DNA of 64,000 bases, taken from assembly GCF_001469895.1 (NCBI RefSeq), contig NZ_LOPY01000050.1:99280-163279 (forward strand), given 5' to 3'. Each line of letters opens with the position of its first letter. Position 1 is the first letter of the stretch. This document shows, in pieces, positions 56,337 through 64,000 of this stretch. The notes under the pieces are model-generated. The model saw nothing but the letters and a program-made list of their open reading frames with translations, ran no database searches and was not told where the DNA came from. A program made the translations under genes and the position numbers. Source of the stretch: Pseudoalteromonas sp. XI10 (GTDB lineage Bacteria; Pseudomonadota; Gammaproteobacteria; Enterobacterales; Alteromonadaceae).

Positions 56337-57365
56337 TTACGCATCCTTTTGTTTTTGTTCTCTGGGGCTTGCATCTTGATAGTCCACCAGCTCACGCAGC
56401 AAGGCGGTAGCAAAACAGCCTTTTGGTAAACCAAAACTTAACTTTAAAGTAGTTTCGTCAATTGTTTCAACAGTTAATGAATCAGGAATAAGTCGTAACA
56501 TTCTACGCTCATTCTTAAGGCCAAGTTCGCTAAGGCCATTTATCCAAGACTGATAAGGTTCGAGCCACACTTTTTCGGTTTCGGTCAGGCCTTTTTCGCC
56601 TTTACCAACCATAGGGGCCGACATCACAATATCGCCAGACGCTAAGCGCGCAATATTGTCATCACTAATATTGTCTTCAAAAAATGCATTACTGCCGCTG
56701 AGCATAAACACTTCGCGGTGCATTGTTTTCGCAAGGCCATGCTCGGCAACCCGCATACTCACGATTTCATTAAATACATAAGAGCGCGCAGCTGAAATAA
56801 CTAAGCCACGCAATTTTTTATCGCGGATACGCTCACCAGCAAACATGCGCTTTGCCATTTCAAGGTTGTGACCACCATGGCCAAAGCGCTGCTCACCAAA
56901 GTAATTAGGCACACCAGCACGCACCGCGTTGATACGGCACAAAATATCCAGCGGCTCAGTTACATTACGTAATGTAATGGTAAAGCGATTGCCTTTATGG
57001 CAGCCAGTTCTGAGCTTACGGTTATGGCGCTGTTGCGATATTACAAAAAACTGCTCGTTATTCAGTTCGCTAAATTCTATGTGCTTTTTAATTGGAACTG
57101 GCACGCTAAACCATTGGGTACACACGCCATGACGGTCTTTTAAGCCTGCATAACTCACATCACGTGGAGATACCCCTGCTTTTTCGGCAATACGTTTCGC
57201 AATAAACTGAGTATTTTCACCTTTTTTTACAACCTGTAAGCAAACATGTTCACCAGAACCGGTAAACTCAATACCTAAGTCTTCATCAACCATGAAGTCT
57301 TCGGCGTGAGTTTTAAAGTCGGCCTTAGAAAGAGGTTTGCCATATAGGTAGTTTAACTCACTCAT
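56337..57365 (-). CDS. truD: tRNA pseudouridine(13) synthase TruD
   Basis: A 342-residue TruD (E. coli 349). The Y-A-G-L-K-D-R-H motif (about 76-83) with the catalytic Asp, [14 protein letters not shown] (about 156), and a TRUD insertion domain are visible. It makes pseudouridine 13 in tRNA(Glu). It overlaps ispF by four bases and abuts surE. Confidence 0.96.
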   Translation of the reverse strand: MSELNYLYGKPLSKADFKTHAEDFMVDEDLGIEFTGSGEHVCLQVVKKGENTQFIAKRIAEKAGVSPRDVSYAGLKDRHGVCTQWFSVPVPIKKHIEFSELNNEQFFVISQQRHNRKLRTGCHKGNRFTITLRNVTEPLDILCRINAVRAGVPNYFGEQRFGHGGHNLEMAKRMFAGERIRDKKLRGLVISAARSYVFNEIVSMRVAEHGLAKTMHREVFMLSGSNAFFEDNISDDNIARLASGDIVMSAPMVGKGEKGLTETEKVWLEPYQSWINGLSELGLKNERRMLRLIPDSLTVETIDETTLKLSFGLPKGCFATALLRELVDYQDASPREQKQKDA

Positions 57366-57844
57366 GCGCTTTGTTTACTCATAATCACCACAGCGTGGCT
57401 TGAGATACCTTCTTTACGACCTTCAAACCCAAGCTTCTCAGTGGTCGTTGCTTTCACATTAACTTGTGACATATCAGCTTCAAGGTCTTGGCATAAGTTT
57501 TCACGCATAGCTTGAATATGTGGCAACATTTTTGGGGCTTGCGCAACAATCGTGACGTCGGCATTGCCAAGTACATAACCTTGCTCTTTAGCAAGCCCAA
57601 CCACGTGGCGTAGTAAAATTCGGCTATCAATATTTTCGTATTCGCTCGCAGTATCAGGGAAATGCTTGCCAATATCACCCATTGCCAATGCACCTAAAAT
57701 GGCATCACACAATGCGTGAATGGCAACATCACCATCTGAATGTGCTAAAAAGCCTTGTGGGTAATCTATTTTTTCACCACAAATTACCAACGGGCCTTCG
57801 CCGCCAAATTTATGTACATCAAAGCCATGGCCAATTCGAATCAT
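57362..57844 (-). CDS. ispF: 2-C-methyl-D-erythritol 2,4-cyclodiphosphate synthase
   Basis: A 160-residue IspF (E. coli 159). G-H-G-F-D-V-H (about 5-11) and the metal-binding H-S-D-G-D-V (about 36-41) are present, along with T-T-E-K-L-G-F at the end. Fifth step of the MEP isoprenoid route. It overlaps ispD by four bases, a conserved pair. Confidence 0.97.
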   Translation of the reverse strand: MIRIGHGFDVHKFGGEGPLVICGEKIDYPQGFLAHSDGDVAIHALCDAILGALAMGDIGKHFPDTASEYENIDSRILLRHVVGLAKEQGYVLGNADVTIVAQAPKMLPHIQAMRENLCQDLEADMSQVNVKATTTEKLGFEGRKEGISSHAVVIMSKQSA

Positions 57845-58542
57845 GAGATACTCTCGTTTTGTTGTTTTTGCAGTAAAAATGCTGCTAAATCTAAATCTTC
57901 CGGGGTGGTAATCTTAATATTGTCACTGCGACCTGCAACCAGCTTAACAGGCTGCTTAGCCCATTCAATTGCCGATGCTTCATCAGTGATAGTCACACCA
58001 TTTTTAAGGGCGCTTGATAGCGCATTAGTCAGCGCTTGGTAAGGGAAAAGCTGAGGGGTGAGTGCCTGCCATAAATCATCACGTGGCACAGTTTGCTCAC
58101 TGTGGGTATGACCGCGCTTAATGGTGTCTTTTACTTTTGACGCTAAAATACCGCCTTCATTAGCAGCGATACATTCCGTTATTAAACGCCGAATATCAGC
58201 CAGACACACTAACGGCCTTGCCGCATCGTGAACAAGTACCCAATCAGGTGGGTTGTCAGCAAGTGATAGCAAGGCGTTAAGCACAGAATCAGCGCGCTCT
58301 TTACCACCAGACACACGCTCAATACGCTTATCTATATGTGGTAAATCAGCAAAGTAGCCGTCATCATCGCTAATTGCTACTTTGATGGTGTTTAATTCGT
58401 TAAGTTCTGCAAGTTTACTTAGGGTATGTTCTAAAATAGTTTTACCCGCAAGTTCAATATACTGCTTTGGCGCCGAATGTTGCATTCGACTCCCTACTCC
58501 CGCAGCGGGAACAATGGCGGTGATAGTTTGCTTAGTGTTCAT
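57841..58542 (-). CDS. ispD: 2-C-methyl-D-erythritol 4-phosphate cytidylyltransferase
   Basis: A 233-residue IspD. The N-terminal nucleotide-binding P-A-A-G-V-G-S-R-M and K-Q-Y segment, V-L-V-H-D-A-A-R-P and the T-D-E-A-S-A motif are canonical. It couples MEP with CTP in the MEP pathway. It overlaps ftsB by 11 bases upstream and ispF by four downstream. Confidence 0.97.
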   Translation of the reverse strand: MNTKQTITAIVPAAGVGSRMQHSAPKQYIELAGKTILEHTLSKLAELNELNTIKVAISDDDGYFADLPHIDKRIERVSGGKERADSVLNALLSLADNPPDWVLVHDAARPLVCLADIRRLITECIAANEGGILASKVKDTIKRGHTHSEQTVPRDDLWQALTPQLFPYQALTNALSSALKNGVTITDEASAIEWAKQPVKLVAGRSDNIKITTPEDLDLAAFLLQKQQNESIS

Positions 58543-58822
58543 TTTGCTGTTGACCTGGTAATACGCGAATAAAGGTTTCGCCAGGTTTAATCATTCCTAA
58601 TTCATTACGCGCCCGCTCTTCGATGCCCTCTTGACCGAGTTTTAAGTCTTCAATATCGGCTTTGAGCACTTTATTGCGCTTTAATAATTTCGCATTGGTG
58701 TCTTGATGAGAGGTAACCGCTTGTTTTAAACGAGTGTAATCTTGCACCCCATTATGCCCAAACCATAAGCGGTACTGAATAAATAAAGCCAAACACAACA
58801 AGGCGAATTGAAAAACCCGCAT
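58532..58822 (-). CDS. ftsB: Cell division protein FtsB
   Basis: A 96-residue bitopic protein. One membrane segment at residues 4-20, then a leucine-heptad coiled coil (about 28-62) and a short periplasmic tail (R-A-R-N-E-L-G-M-I-K-P-G-E-T). FtsB joins FtsL and FtsQ at the division site. Placement before ispD is standard in gammaproteobacteria. Confidence 0.95.
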   Translation of the reverse strand: MRVFQFALLCLALFIQYRLWFGHNGVQDYTRLKQAVTSHQDTNAKLLKRNKVLKADIEDLKLGQEGIEERARNELGMIKPGETFIRVLPGQQQNEH

Positions 58823-58844
58823 TGAACACTCCTTCGCGGTTAAA

Positions 58845-59477
58845 TTAAGTCAAAGGGCGTTTTAAATTACGCCAATTTATATTGCTTGCTAGTAGCATTT
58901 CTCTTAATGACAAACGCTTAGGTGTGATGCGTTTATTAAATTGCCATTGATGACCGCAACACGCAGCTGCCATCACCGCCTTTGCAGGCTTAAGTAATTG
59001 AATATGCGTGTTTTCTAGCGATTCACCGGAAGTATCAAACCAACCAAGCTCGTTGCAATGTACCTTATTGTCGCTTACTTGATCTAAGCTGTCTATGCGC
59101 ACGGTTGTACATTGCTCGTCATTAATTAGCACGGGAACAATTAACCCGCGCTTAGCATGTTGACTATAAAAGTCTTTTGAGTCTTTTTTATTATAAACAG
59201 GCGGCGTTGTTTTTTGTTTTTCAAGCCAACTGCCATTTTGTGAATCGAGCTGTAGTGGCGCATCACCACTGACAATACGTATAGCTAAACGCTCAATATA
59301 GTAAGGCAGGCTTGCTAATAAACGTTTTAGCCTTGCTGTATCAGGTTCATCAACTAAACGCGGGATCTCACGAGCATAAAATGCATTACATAACTGCGCA
59401 TACAAAGCTCGCTCGGCATCAGTTTGCCAAATTTCGGCTTGTTGCGAGTGTTCGCTCTGTGAAGTTGGTTTAGACAA
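58845..59477 (-). CDS. Conserved hypothetical protein
   Basis: A 210-residue protein I cannot assign. It has no signal peptide or membrane segment. The N-terminal half is acidic and helical (A-E-R-A-L-Y-A-Q-L; D-T-A-R-L-K-R-L-L); the middle holds K-T-T-P-P-V-Y-N-K-K-D-S-K-D-F; the C-terminus is basic with A-A-A-C-C-G-H-Q-W and W-R-N-L-K-R-P. A single C-C-G-H could bind a metal but has no partner set. It lies upstream of ftsB on the same strand (22 bases), so it may be co-transcribed. Confidence 0.65.
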   Translation of the reverse strand: MSKPTSQSEHSQQAEIWQTDAERALYAQLCNAFYAREIPRLVDEPDTARLKRLLASLPYYIERLAIRIVSGDAPLQLDSQNGSWLEKQKTTPPVYNKKDSKDFYSQHAKRGLIVPVLINDEQCTTVRIDSLDQVSDNKVHCNELGWFDTSGESLENTHIQLLKPAKAVMAAACCGHQWQFNKRITPKRLSLREMLLASNINWRNLKRPLT

Positions 59478-59536
59478 TGCGCGCTCTTATAAAACAATTG
59501 CTTGACTGTTTTATAGCATAGAGCGTTTATTGAGCG

Positions 59537-60019
59537 CTACTTTACTGCGCCTTTTTTACCCAATTTTGCGTTACCTGTTTCTAAAAACTGCACCACTGCA
59601 TCACGCTTTTTACCTAACAACAAACTACCATCAGCTAAAAACATAAAGTTTTGCCAACAACGTTTAAAAACAGCAAAGCTGGTTTCAATGATGTTGTCAC
59701 GAGCCATGCAAAAATAGACCGTCGTGTTTGCTTCCCACGCTAAGTGGTTAAGGATTTCTTCTGGTAACTGTTCGTCGCCCGCTTCCCATGCACTTTCCCA
59801 GTTAATGGTCTCTGAAAAGCTGTCGTCTTTGCCGCACCAATCTGTTTTATCAAAAAAGTCAGGGTGATCATGCTCGCGGCTCACCATAGTAGTCCATAAA
59901 ACCGCAGCGCGTTCAGCGCTCATTGGTTTAATTTGTGCTGCGTCTTCGCTGCTTATCGGCATATCTTTATGACGAAAAACCCAGGCTTTTTTGTATTCAT
60001 CTAACGAAATATAATTCAT
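59537..60019 (-). CDS. DUF2947-family protein
   Basis: A 160-residue soluble protein with the DUF2947 pattern: [10 protein letters not shown] near residue 12, then an acidic central part (D-W-C-G-K-D-D-S-F) and W-Q-N-F-M-F-L near 127. Found in Vibrio, Shewanella and relatives; function unknown. It is divergent from the small DUF1653 gene. Confidence 0.8.
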   Translation of the reverse strand: MNYISLDEYKKAWVFRHKDMPISSEDAAQIKPMSAERAAVLWTTMVSREHDHPDFFDKTDWCGKDDSFSETINWESAWEAGDEQLPEEILNHLAWEANTTVYFCMARDNIIETSFAVFKRCWQNFMFLADGSLLLGKKRDAVVQFLETGNAKLGKKGAVK

Positions 60020-60097
60020 AGTTTAGGCAGTTTGTTTCAGCGTAAAATGTGCAAACTGCAATTATACCCAAATGACTCCAAGATGCGAGATAAACAC

Positions 60098-60316
60098 ATG
60101 ACAATCAAACCCGGTATTTACCAACATTACAAAGGTCCAAAATACAAAGTTGAATATGTTGCCACCCACAGCGAAACGAATGAGCCATTAGTAATTTACC
60201 AAGCTCTATACGGAGAATTTGGCATGTGGGCACGCCCGCTTAGTATGTTTACAGAAACCGTCACTGTAGAGGGTAAAACGATACCGCGTTTTGCATACCT
60301 TTCAGACGCCGACTAA
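60098..60316 (+). CDS. DUF1653-family small protein
   Basis: A 72-residue protein. G-x-Y-x-H-Y-K-G-P-K-Y-x-V (about 5-17), [17 protein letters not shown] (about 47) are the DUF1653 hallmarks, an SH3-like small beta fold of unknown role. The ATG at 60098 is chosen because it fits the family start; the longer frame from 60032 adds non-conserved residues. Confidence 0.85.
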   Translation: MTIKPGIYQHYKGPKYKVEYVATHSETNEPLVIYQALYGEFGMWARPLSMFTETVTVEGKTIPRFAYLSDAD

Positions 60317-60368
60317 CTGTGGCATCATGACGTTATTAATCACTGCTCAGACCAGATAAGGTGACATC

Positions 60369-61217
60369 GTGCTTTTTAATTCAACCGATAACTACATTGC
60401 CAGTAACTCATTAAAACAAGCGGTTAACGCAGCGATCTTGCTCGAAAAGCCGCTGCTAATAAAAGGTGAGCCCGGCACAGGTAAAACCATGCTGGCCGAG
60501 GAGCTTGCAAAAAGCTTAGACACCACACTAATTCAGTGGCACATCAAATCAACCACTAAGGCGCAGCAAGGCCTGTATGAATATGATGCGGTATCGCGCC
60601 TTCGCGACAGCCAGTTAGGTGACGAGCGAGTGCACGATATCAGCAACTACATTGTAAAAGGGAAATTATGGCAAGCCTTTACCTATGGTGAGCAACATAA
60701 CAAACGCCCTGTATTATTGATTGATGAAATCGACAAAGCCGATATTGAATTTCCCAACGACTTGCTATTAGAGCTCGATAAAATGGAGTTTCATGTTTAT
60801 GAGACGGGCGAGCGCGTGGTTGCAAAGCAGCGTCCGATTGTGATCATTACGTCGAATAACGAAAAAGAGCTGCCAGATGCCTTTTTACGTCGTTGTTTTT
60901 TCCATTACATTGATTTTCCAAGTAGTGAAGAAATGGCGCAAATTATCGATGTGCATCACCCTCACGTTAAACAAGACCTAGTTCGCCAAGCACTTGAGGT
61001 GTTCTTTAATCTACGTGAAGTTAATGGCATTAAGAAAAAACCATCAACCAGCGAATTGCTTGATTGGTTAAAGCTACTGATGGCCGAAGATATAGACGCT
61101 AAAACACTGCATGATAAAAGCCAAAAAGGCGGCTTAATGCCAATGTTTGGCGCACTATTAAAGAACGAGCAAGACATTAGCCTAGTCGAAAAACTTGCGT
61201 TTATGAGCCGCCGTTAA
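60369..61217 (+). CDS. MoxR-type AAA+ ATPase
   Basis: A 282-residue ATPase with Walker A G-E-P-G-T-G-K-T (33-40), Walker B L-L-I-D-E-I-D-K-A-D, sensor motif I-I-T-S-N-N-E-K-E-L and arginine finger region (F-L-R-R-C-F). It resembles MoxR chaperones that pair with VWA proteins for metal-centre or complex assembly. A GTG start with AAGGTG upstream. The next gene is a VWA protein starting one base after the stop, a typical pair. Confidence 0.85.
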   Translation: MLFNSTDNYIASNSLKQAVNAAILLEKPLLIKGEPGTGKTMLAEELAKSLDTTLIQWHIKSTTKAQQGLYEYDAVSRLRDSQLGDERVHDISNYIVKGKLWQAFTYGEQHNKRPVLLIDEIDKADIEFPNDLLLELDKMEFHVYETGERVVAKQRPIVIITSNNEKELPDAFLRRCFFHYIDFPSSEEMAQIIDVHHPHVKQDLVRQALEVFFNLREVNGIKKKPSTSELLDWLKLLMAEDIDAKTLHDKSQKGGLMPMFGALLKNEQDISLVEKLAFMSRR

Positions 61218-61218
61218 G

Positions 61219-62406
61219 ATGTTAATTGCGTTTTTCTTTAAGCTTCGCGAATACCGCTTACCTGTTAGTTTGCGAGAGCTACTTGATTTGATCAATGCGC
61301 TCAAGCAAGGGGTTATTTTTGCCGATGTTGACGCGTTTTATTACTTAGCGCGTACCATCATGGTCAAGGATGAAACCCACTTTGATCGTTTTGATAAAGC
61401 CTTTGCAGATTACTTTAGTGGCGTAGCCGACCTTGATCTGCTCGAAAGCTTAAAACAGCAACATGCCTTGCCTGATGATTGGCTACGCAAAGAGTTTGAA
61501 AAACACTTAAGCGAAGAAGAAAAGGCGCAATTACAAGCCATGGGCGGCCTTGATAAACTCATGGAAACCCTCAAGCAACGCCTTGAAGAGCAGCAAAAGC
61601 GCCATGCTGGAGGTAATAAGTGGGTAGGTACCGGTGGCACTTCGCCATTTGGTGCCTATGGTTATAACCCTGAAGGTGTTCGCATAGGCCAAGACGGTAA
61701 CCGACATCGCCGTGCCGTTAAAGTATGGGATAAACGCAGCTACCGAAACCTTGATAGTGACCGTGAAATTGGCTCACGCACCATTAAACTCGCTCTAAAA
61801 AAACTGCGTAAATTTGCCCGTACTGGTGCAAGCGATACTCTCGATTTAACCGAAACCATTCGCGCAACTGCAAAACAAGGCGGCATGCTCGATGTAAAAA
61901 TGGCACCAGAGCGCCATAATGCGGTAAAAGTATTGATGCTGTTTGATATCGGCGGTTCAATGGATGATTACATTCATACCTGCGAAGAGTTATTTAGTGC
62001 CGCCCATAGTGAATTTAAGCACCTTGAGTTTTACTATTTTCATAACTGTTTGTATGAGCATGTTTGGCAAGACAACGAACGTCGTCACTCTAACGTAATT
62101 GATACCATGACCTTGATTAACAAGTTCACCAGCGACTACAAGGTGATCTTTGTTGGCGATGCCACCATGGGCCCTTACGAAATCGCCTACCCAGGTGGCA
62201 GCGTTGAGCATTGGAATGAAGAACCCGGCAGCGCTTGGTTAAACCGCATAACCAATCACTTTGATAAAGTCGCTTGGCTCAACCCACAACCCGTTGAACA
62301 CTGGCGCTATTATCAATCGATAGATTTTATAAAGCAGTTAATGGACAACCGCATGTACCCACTCACGCTAGATGGGATTAGTAATGCGATTAGGGAGTTG
62401 AGTTAG
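61219..62406 (+). CDS. VWA-domain protein (CoxE-like)
   Basis: A 395-residue protein with a basic middle and a von Willebrand A-type domain (about 230-390). The MIDAS-like motif reads D-I-G-G-S-M (from residue 243) where classic VWA has D-x-S-x-S, so the second Ser is kept and the first is Gly. CoxE-like relatives work with the MoxR ATPase in maturation of other enzymes. The client is unknown. The stop codon TAG lies inside the first unit of the AGTTAGAA array. Confidence 0.82.
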   Translation: MLIAFFFKLREYRLPVSLRELLDLINALKQGVIFADVDAFYYLARTIMVKDETHFDRFDKAFADYFSGVADLDLLESLKQQHALPDDWLRKEFEKHLSEEEKAQLQAMGGLDKLMETLKQRLEEQQKRHAGGNKWVGTGGTSPFGAYGYNPEGVRIGQDGNRHRRAVKVWDKRSYRNLDSDREIGSRTIKLALKKLRKFARTGASDTLDLTETIRATAKQGGMLDVKMAPERHNAVKVLMLFDIGGSMDDYIHTCEELFSAAHSEFKHLEFYYFHNCLYEHVWQDNERRHSNVIDTMTLINKFTSDYKVIFVGDATMGPYEIAYPGGSVEHWNEEPGSAWLNRITNHFDKVAWLNPQPVEHWRYYQSIDFIKQLMDNRMYPLTLDGISNAIRELS

Positions 62407-62496
62407 AAAGTTAGAAAGTTAGAAAGTTAGAAAGTTAGAAAGTTAGAAAGTTAGAAAGTTAGAAAGTTAGAAAGTTAGAAAGTTAGAAAGTTAGAA
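62401..62496. repeat. AGTTAGAA tandem array, 12 perfect copies
   Basis: Twelve perfect 8-bp copies in 96 bases, beginning in the last two codons of the VWA gene and including its TAG stop. Lacks any variation, which suggests recent expansion by slippage. Shares AGTTAG with two other arrays in the window. Confidence 0.95.
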
Positions 62497-62534
62497 ACTC
62501 TAAACTTGCCACTATCTAAGTCAAGCAGCTCGAA

Positions 62535-62616
62535 AACTTTACTCTTCCCCTAGTAACTCGCTAACTGTCAATCTGACAGCTCTAACTTTACTCTTTCCCC
62601 TTGTAACTCGCTAACT
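62535..62616. repeat. Two copies of a ~32-bp element before the NRAMP-like stop
   Basis: Copies at 62535-62566 and 62584-62616 share AACTTTACTCTT, CCCC and GTAACTCGCTAACT, about 49 bases apart. The second overlaps the NRAMP-like stop codon (62615-62617) and forms CTCGCT-AACTA-AGCGAG. Between them lies a short hairpin, CTGTCA-ATC-TGACAG (62565-62579). Confidence 0.7.
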
Positions 62617-63847
62617 AAGCGAGTTTCCAAACCAAAAACACTAGCGCAAAGCCCACCAAATAAGCTAAGCCTAACCAACTCAATATGCGAAGTAAGGTTG
62701 AGTGATGAATGCTGGGTTCTGAGCGCACTAAACTAAAGTTCAGCCATGCAAATACAGGAGTGGTTACAAAAGCGAGGGTCATAGCAAAAGTAAGCATTGG
62801 GCCAAGGGCTGATTTAAAGAATAAAATCACTGCCATGCCAGCAAATGCTTGTAGTAATAACCACATGTTTAAACTGTGTTTAGATTGTTTAATCGGTAGC
62901 AGTTTATGCGACTCATTTAATGTTCTGGCGTAGCCATCAAGCACTGTTAGCGTGGTGCCAAACATACATAAAAAAGCAATACCTGAAACCAGTGGCCTTG
63001 CCCACTCGCCCATAGTGAAGGCGTACATATCAATTAGCTGCTTCGCAAAGGCGACTCCACCTAATTGCACAGCCTGTGCTTGGCCATATTGCACTAACAC
63101 ACCTAATGAAAAAAACACTAAAGCAAGTGCTGCGGTAAGCCAGTAGCCCAAATTAAAATCAAACAAGCCTTGTTGCTTTGTCACAGCTTGTTGATGCTGC
63201 TTTTCTTTTAGCCACAGTGAGCTGATTGCTGATATTTCGATAGGAGCAGGCATCCAGCCCATGAGCGCGACCATAAAGCCAAGCATGGCAAGCTCATACG
63301 GTGACGGGCCCACATAGTCAACCGGTGCCATTGGGCCATTGTTAATAGCGACAACTAGCGCAGCTAAGGTGGTAACCGTTAGCAAGCCCATAATGAGCTT
63401 TGAGACATTATCGAGTGCCTTAAAGTGCCCCAACAACAAAATAAGCAAACACACAGCTAAAATCAGCCAGCATAATAAAGTTACAGAAACAGTGACAGGT
63501 AATGCATAGTGCAGCAGACTGGCCGTTAATAATAAAACCCCCGCAGTATTTACTACCGCAGCGACAATATTAAGCGCAATAAAACTATAGAAATACCCCG
63601 GCCCTTTTTGCTTGTAGCCTTCAACTAAACTTTGTTTGGTCGCAAGGGTGTACTCCATACCAAATCGAAAGAATGGGTACTTCAATACGTTTACTACAAT
63701 GATTAGCCAAAATAGCTGCCAGCCGAATAACGATCCTGCTTGTGTTGATGCTACTAGATGTGAGCCACCAATGGCGGCTGTAGCCATTAAAATTCCCGGC
63801 CCTAATGCATTTAATTTAGATTGCCAATTTGATACTGCTGATTGCAT
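62615..63847 (-). CDS. NRAMP-related transporter lacking the canonical metal motif
   Basis: About 410 residues with 11 or so membrane helices. The fold matches NRAMP (G-P-G-I-L, Q-A-G-S at TM1), but the TM1 motif D-P-G-N is replaced by G-G-S-H (A-I-G-G-S-H-L), and TM6 M-P-H is M-P-A. The Asp and Asn that ligate Mn2+ are thus lost while Met remains. Substrate is unlikely to be a standard Mn/Fe. I start it at the ATG at 63847; the frame extends upstream only to a TTG. No Shine-Dalgarno is evident, and the 8-bp array lies close upstream. Confidence 0.75.
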   Translation of the reverse strand: MQSAVSNWQSKLNALGPGILMATAAIGGSHLVASTQAGSLFGWQLFWLIIVVNVLKYPFFRFGMEYTLATKQSLVEGYKQKGPGYFYSFIALNIVAAVVNTAGVLLLTASLLHYALPVTVSVTLLCWLILAVCLLILLLGHFKALDNVSKLIMGLLTVTTLAALVVAINNGPMAPVDYVGPSPYELAMLGFMVALMGWMPAPIEISAISSLWLKEKQHQQAVTKQQGLFDFNLGYWLTAALALVFFSLGVLVQYGQAQAVQLGGVAFAKQLIDMYAFTMGEWARPLVSGIAFLCMFGTTLTVLDGYARTLNESHKLLPIKQSKHSLNMWLLLQAFAGMAVILFFKSALGPMLTFAMTLAFVTTPVFAWLNFSLVRSEPSIHHSTLLRILSWLGLAYLVGFALVFLVWKLA

Positions 63848-63912
63848 AAGTTGTGCGTGTTTTATTCTTAGTAACAAGCAACTTACAGCGTTTTGTATGA
63901 GATTGGAAGCAG

Positions 63913-64000
63913 AGCAAGTTAGCAAGTTAGCAAGTTAGCAAGTTAGCAAGTTAGCAAGTTAGCAAGTTAGCAAGTTAGCAAGTTAGCAAGTTAGCAAGTT
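63913..64000. repeat. AGCAAGTT tandem array, at least 11 copies, runs off the window
   Basis: Eleven perfect 8-bp copies (AGCAAGTT) from 63913 to the window end at 64000; total length unknown. It lies about 65 bases upstream of the NRAMP-like start, in its promoter region. It shares AGTTAG with the other arrays. Confidence 0.95.

Overview
The window looks like a piece of the main chromosome of a marine gammaproteobacterium of the Alteromonadales, most probably Pseudoalteromonas. I infer this from AT-rich intergenic DNA, gammaproteobacterial gene orders (sfsA-dksA-gluQ-pcnB-folK-panBC; epd-pgk-fba; ftsB-ispD-ispF-truD-surE-pcm-nlpD-rpoS; pncC-recA next to mutS), a CrbS/CrbR acetate switch, and many exported lipoproteins, porins and a TonB-dependent receptor. 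No rRNA, tRNA, CRISPR array, prophage or insertion sequence was seen. The DNA is nearly all core genome, so the unusual signals are mostly in non-coding DNA.

Layout. 1-6000: three tandem secreted EF-hand proteins, an exported amidohydrolase, a YeiL-like Crp/Fnr regulator divergent from a small membrane protein, and a large lipoprotein. 6000-14700: a phosphoribosyltransferase, pepB, then sfsA, dksA, gluQ, pcnB, folK, panB, panC and a small Cys-rich lipoprotein. pcnB appears to start at a non-AUG ATT codon, as reported for E. coli pcnB. 15000-22000: opgGH (osmoregulated periplasmic glucans) and a phosphate block pstS-phoR-phoB with PhoB-box-like sites. 22000-27100: a porin whose upstream region carries an array of GATC-containing repeats phased at 31 bp, then the epd-pgk-fba glycolytic cluster preceded by a 75-bp tandem duplication.

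27100-45400: acetate uptake and activation. A symporter (DUF4212 small subunit plus SSS large subunit), a cNMP/CBS/DUF294 protein, a DnaQ-like exonuclease and a membrane methyltransferase lie on the minus strand, divergent from the SSS-type hybrid kinase CrbS. Its presumed partner CrbR and the presumed target acs follow after an interposed DUF2339 protein, DUF4397 lipoprotein and purU. A DcaP-like porin and a siderophore-type receptor come next. 47800-62400: recA with a LexA box, pncC, mutS, rpoS, nlpD, the ispDF/surE/truD/pcm/ftsB cluster, small DUF proteins, and a MoxR-VWA pair. 62600-64000: a divergent NRAMP-like transporter.

Three intergenic tandem-repeat arrays (15-bp units at 47823-48077; 8-bp units at 62401-62496 and 63913-64000) share the core AGTTAG. 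A single 14-bp match to the 15-bp unit lies in the acetate symporter promoter region. The 15-bp array, read on the plus strand, encodes near-perfect pentapeptide repeats (A/S/T-N-F-T-L), with mostly synonymous or conservative drift. The best candidates for undescribed biology are this repeat family, the 31-bp-phased GATC array, and the tandem element upstream of epd. All three rest on pattern reading alone.
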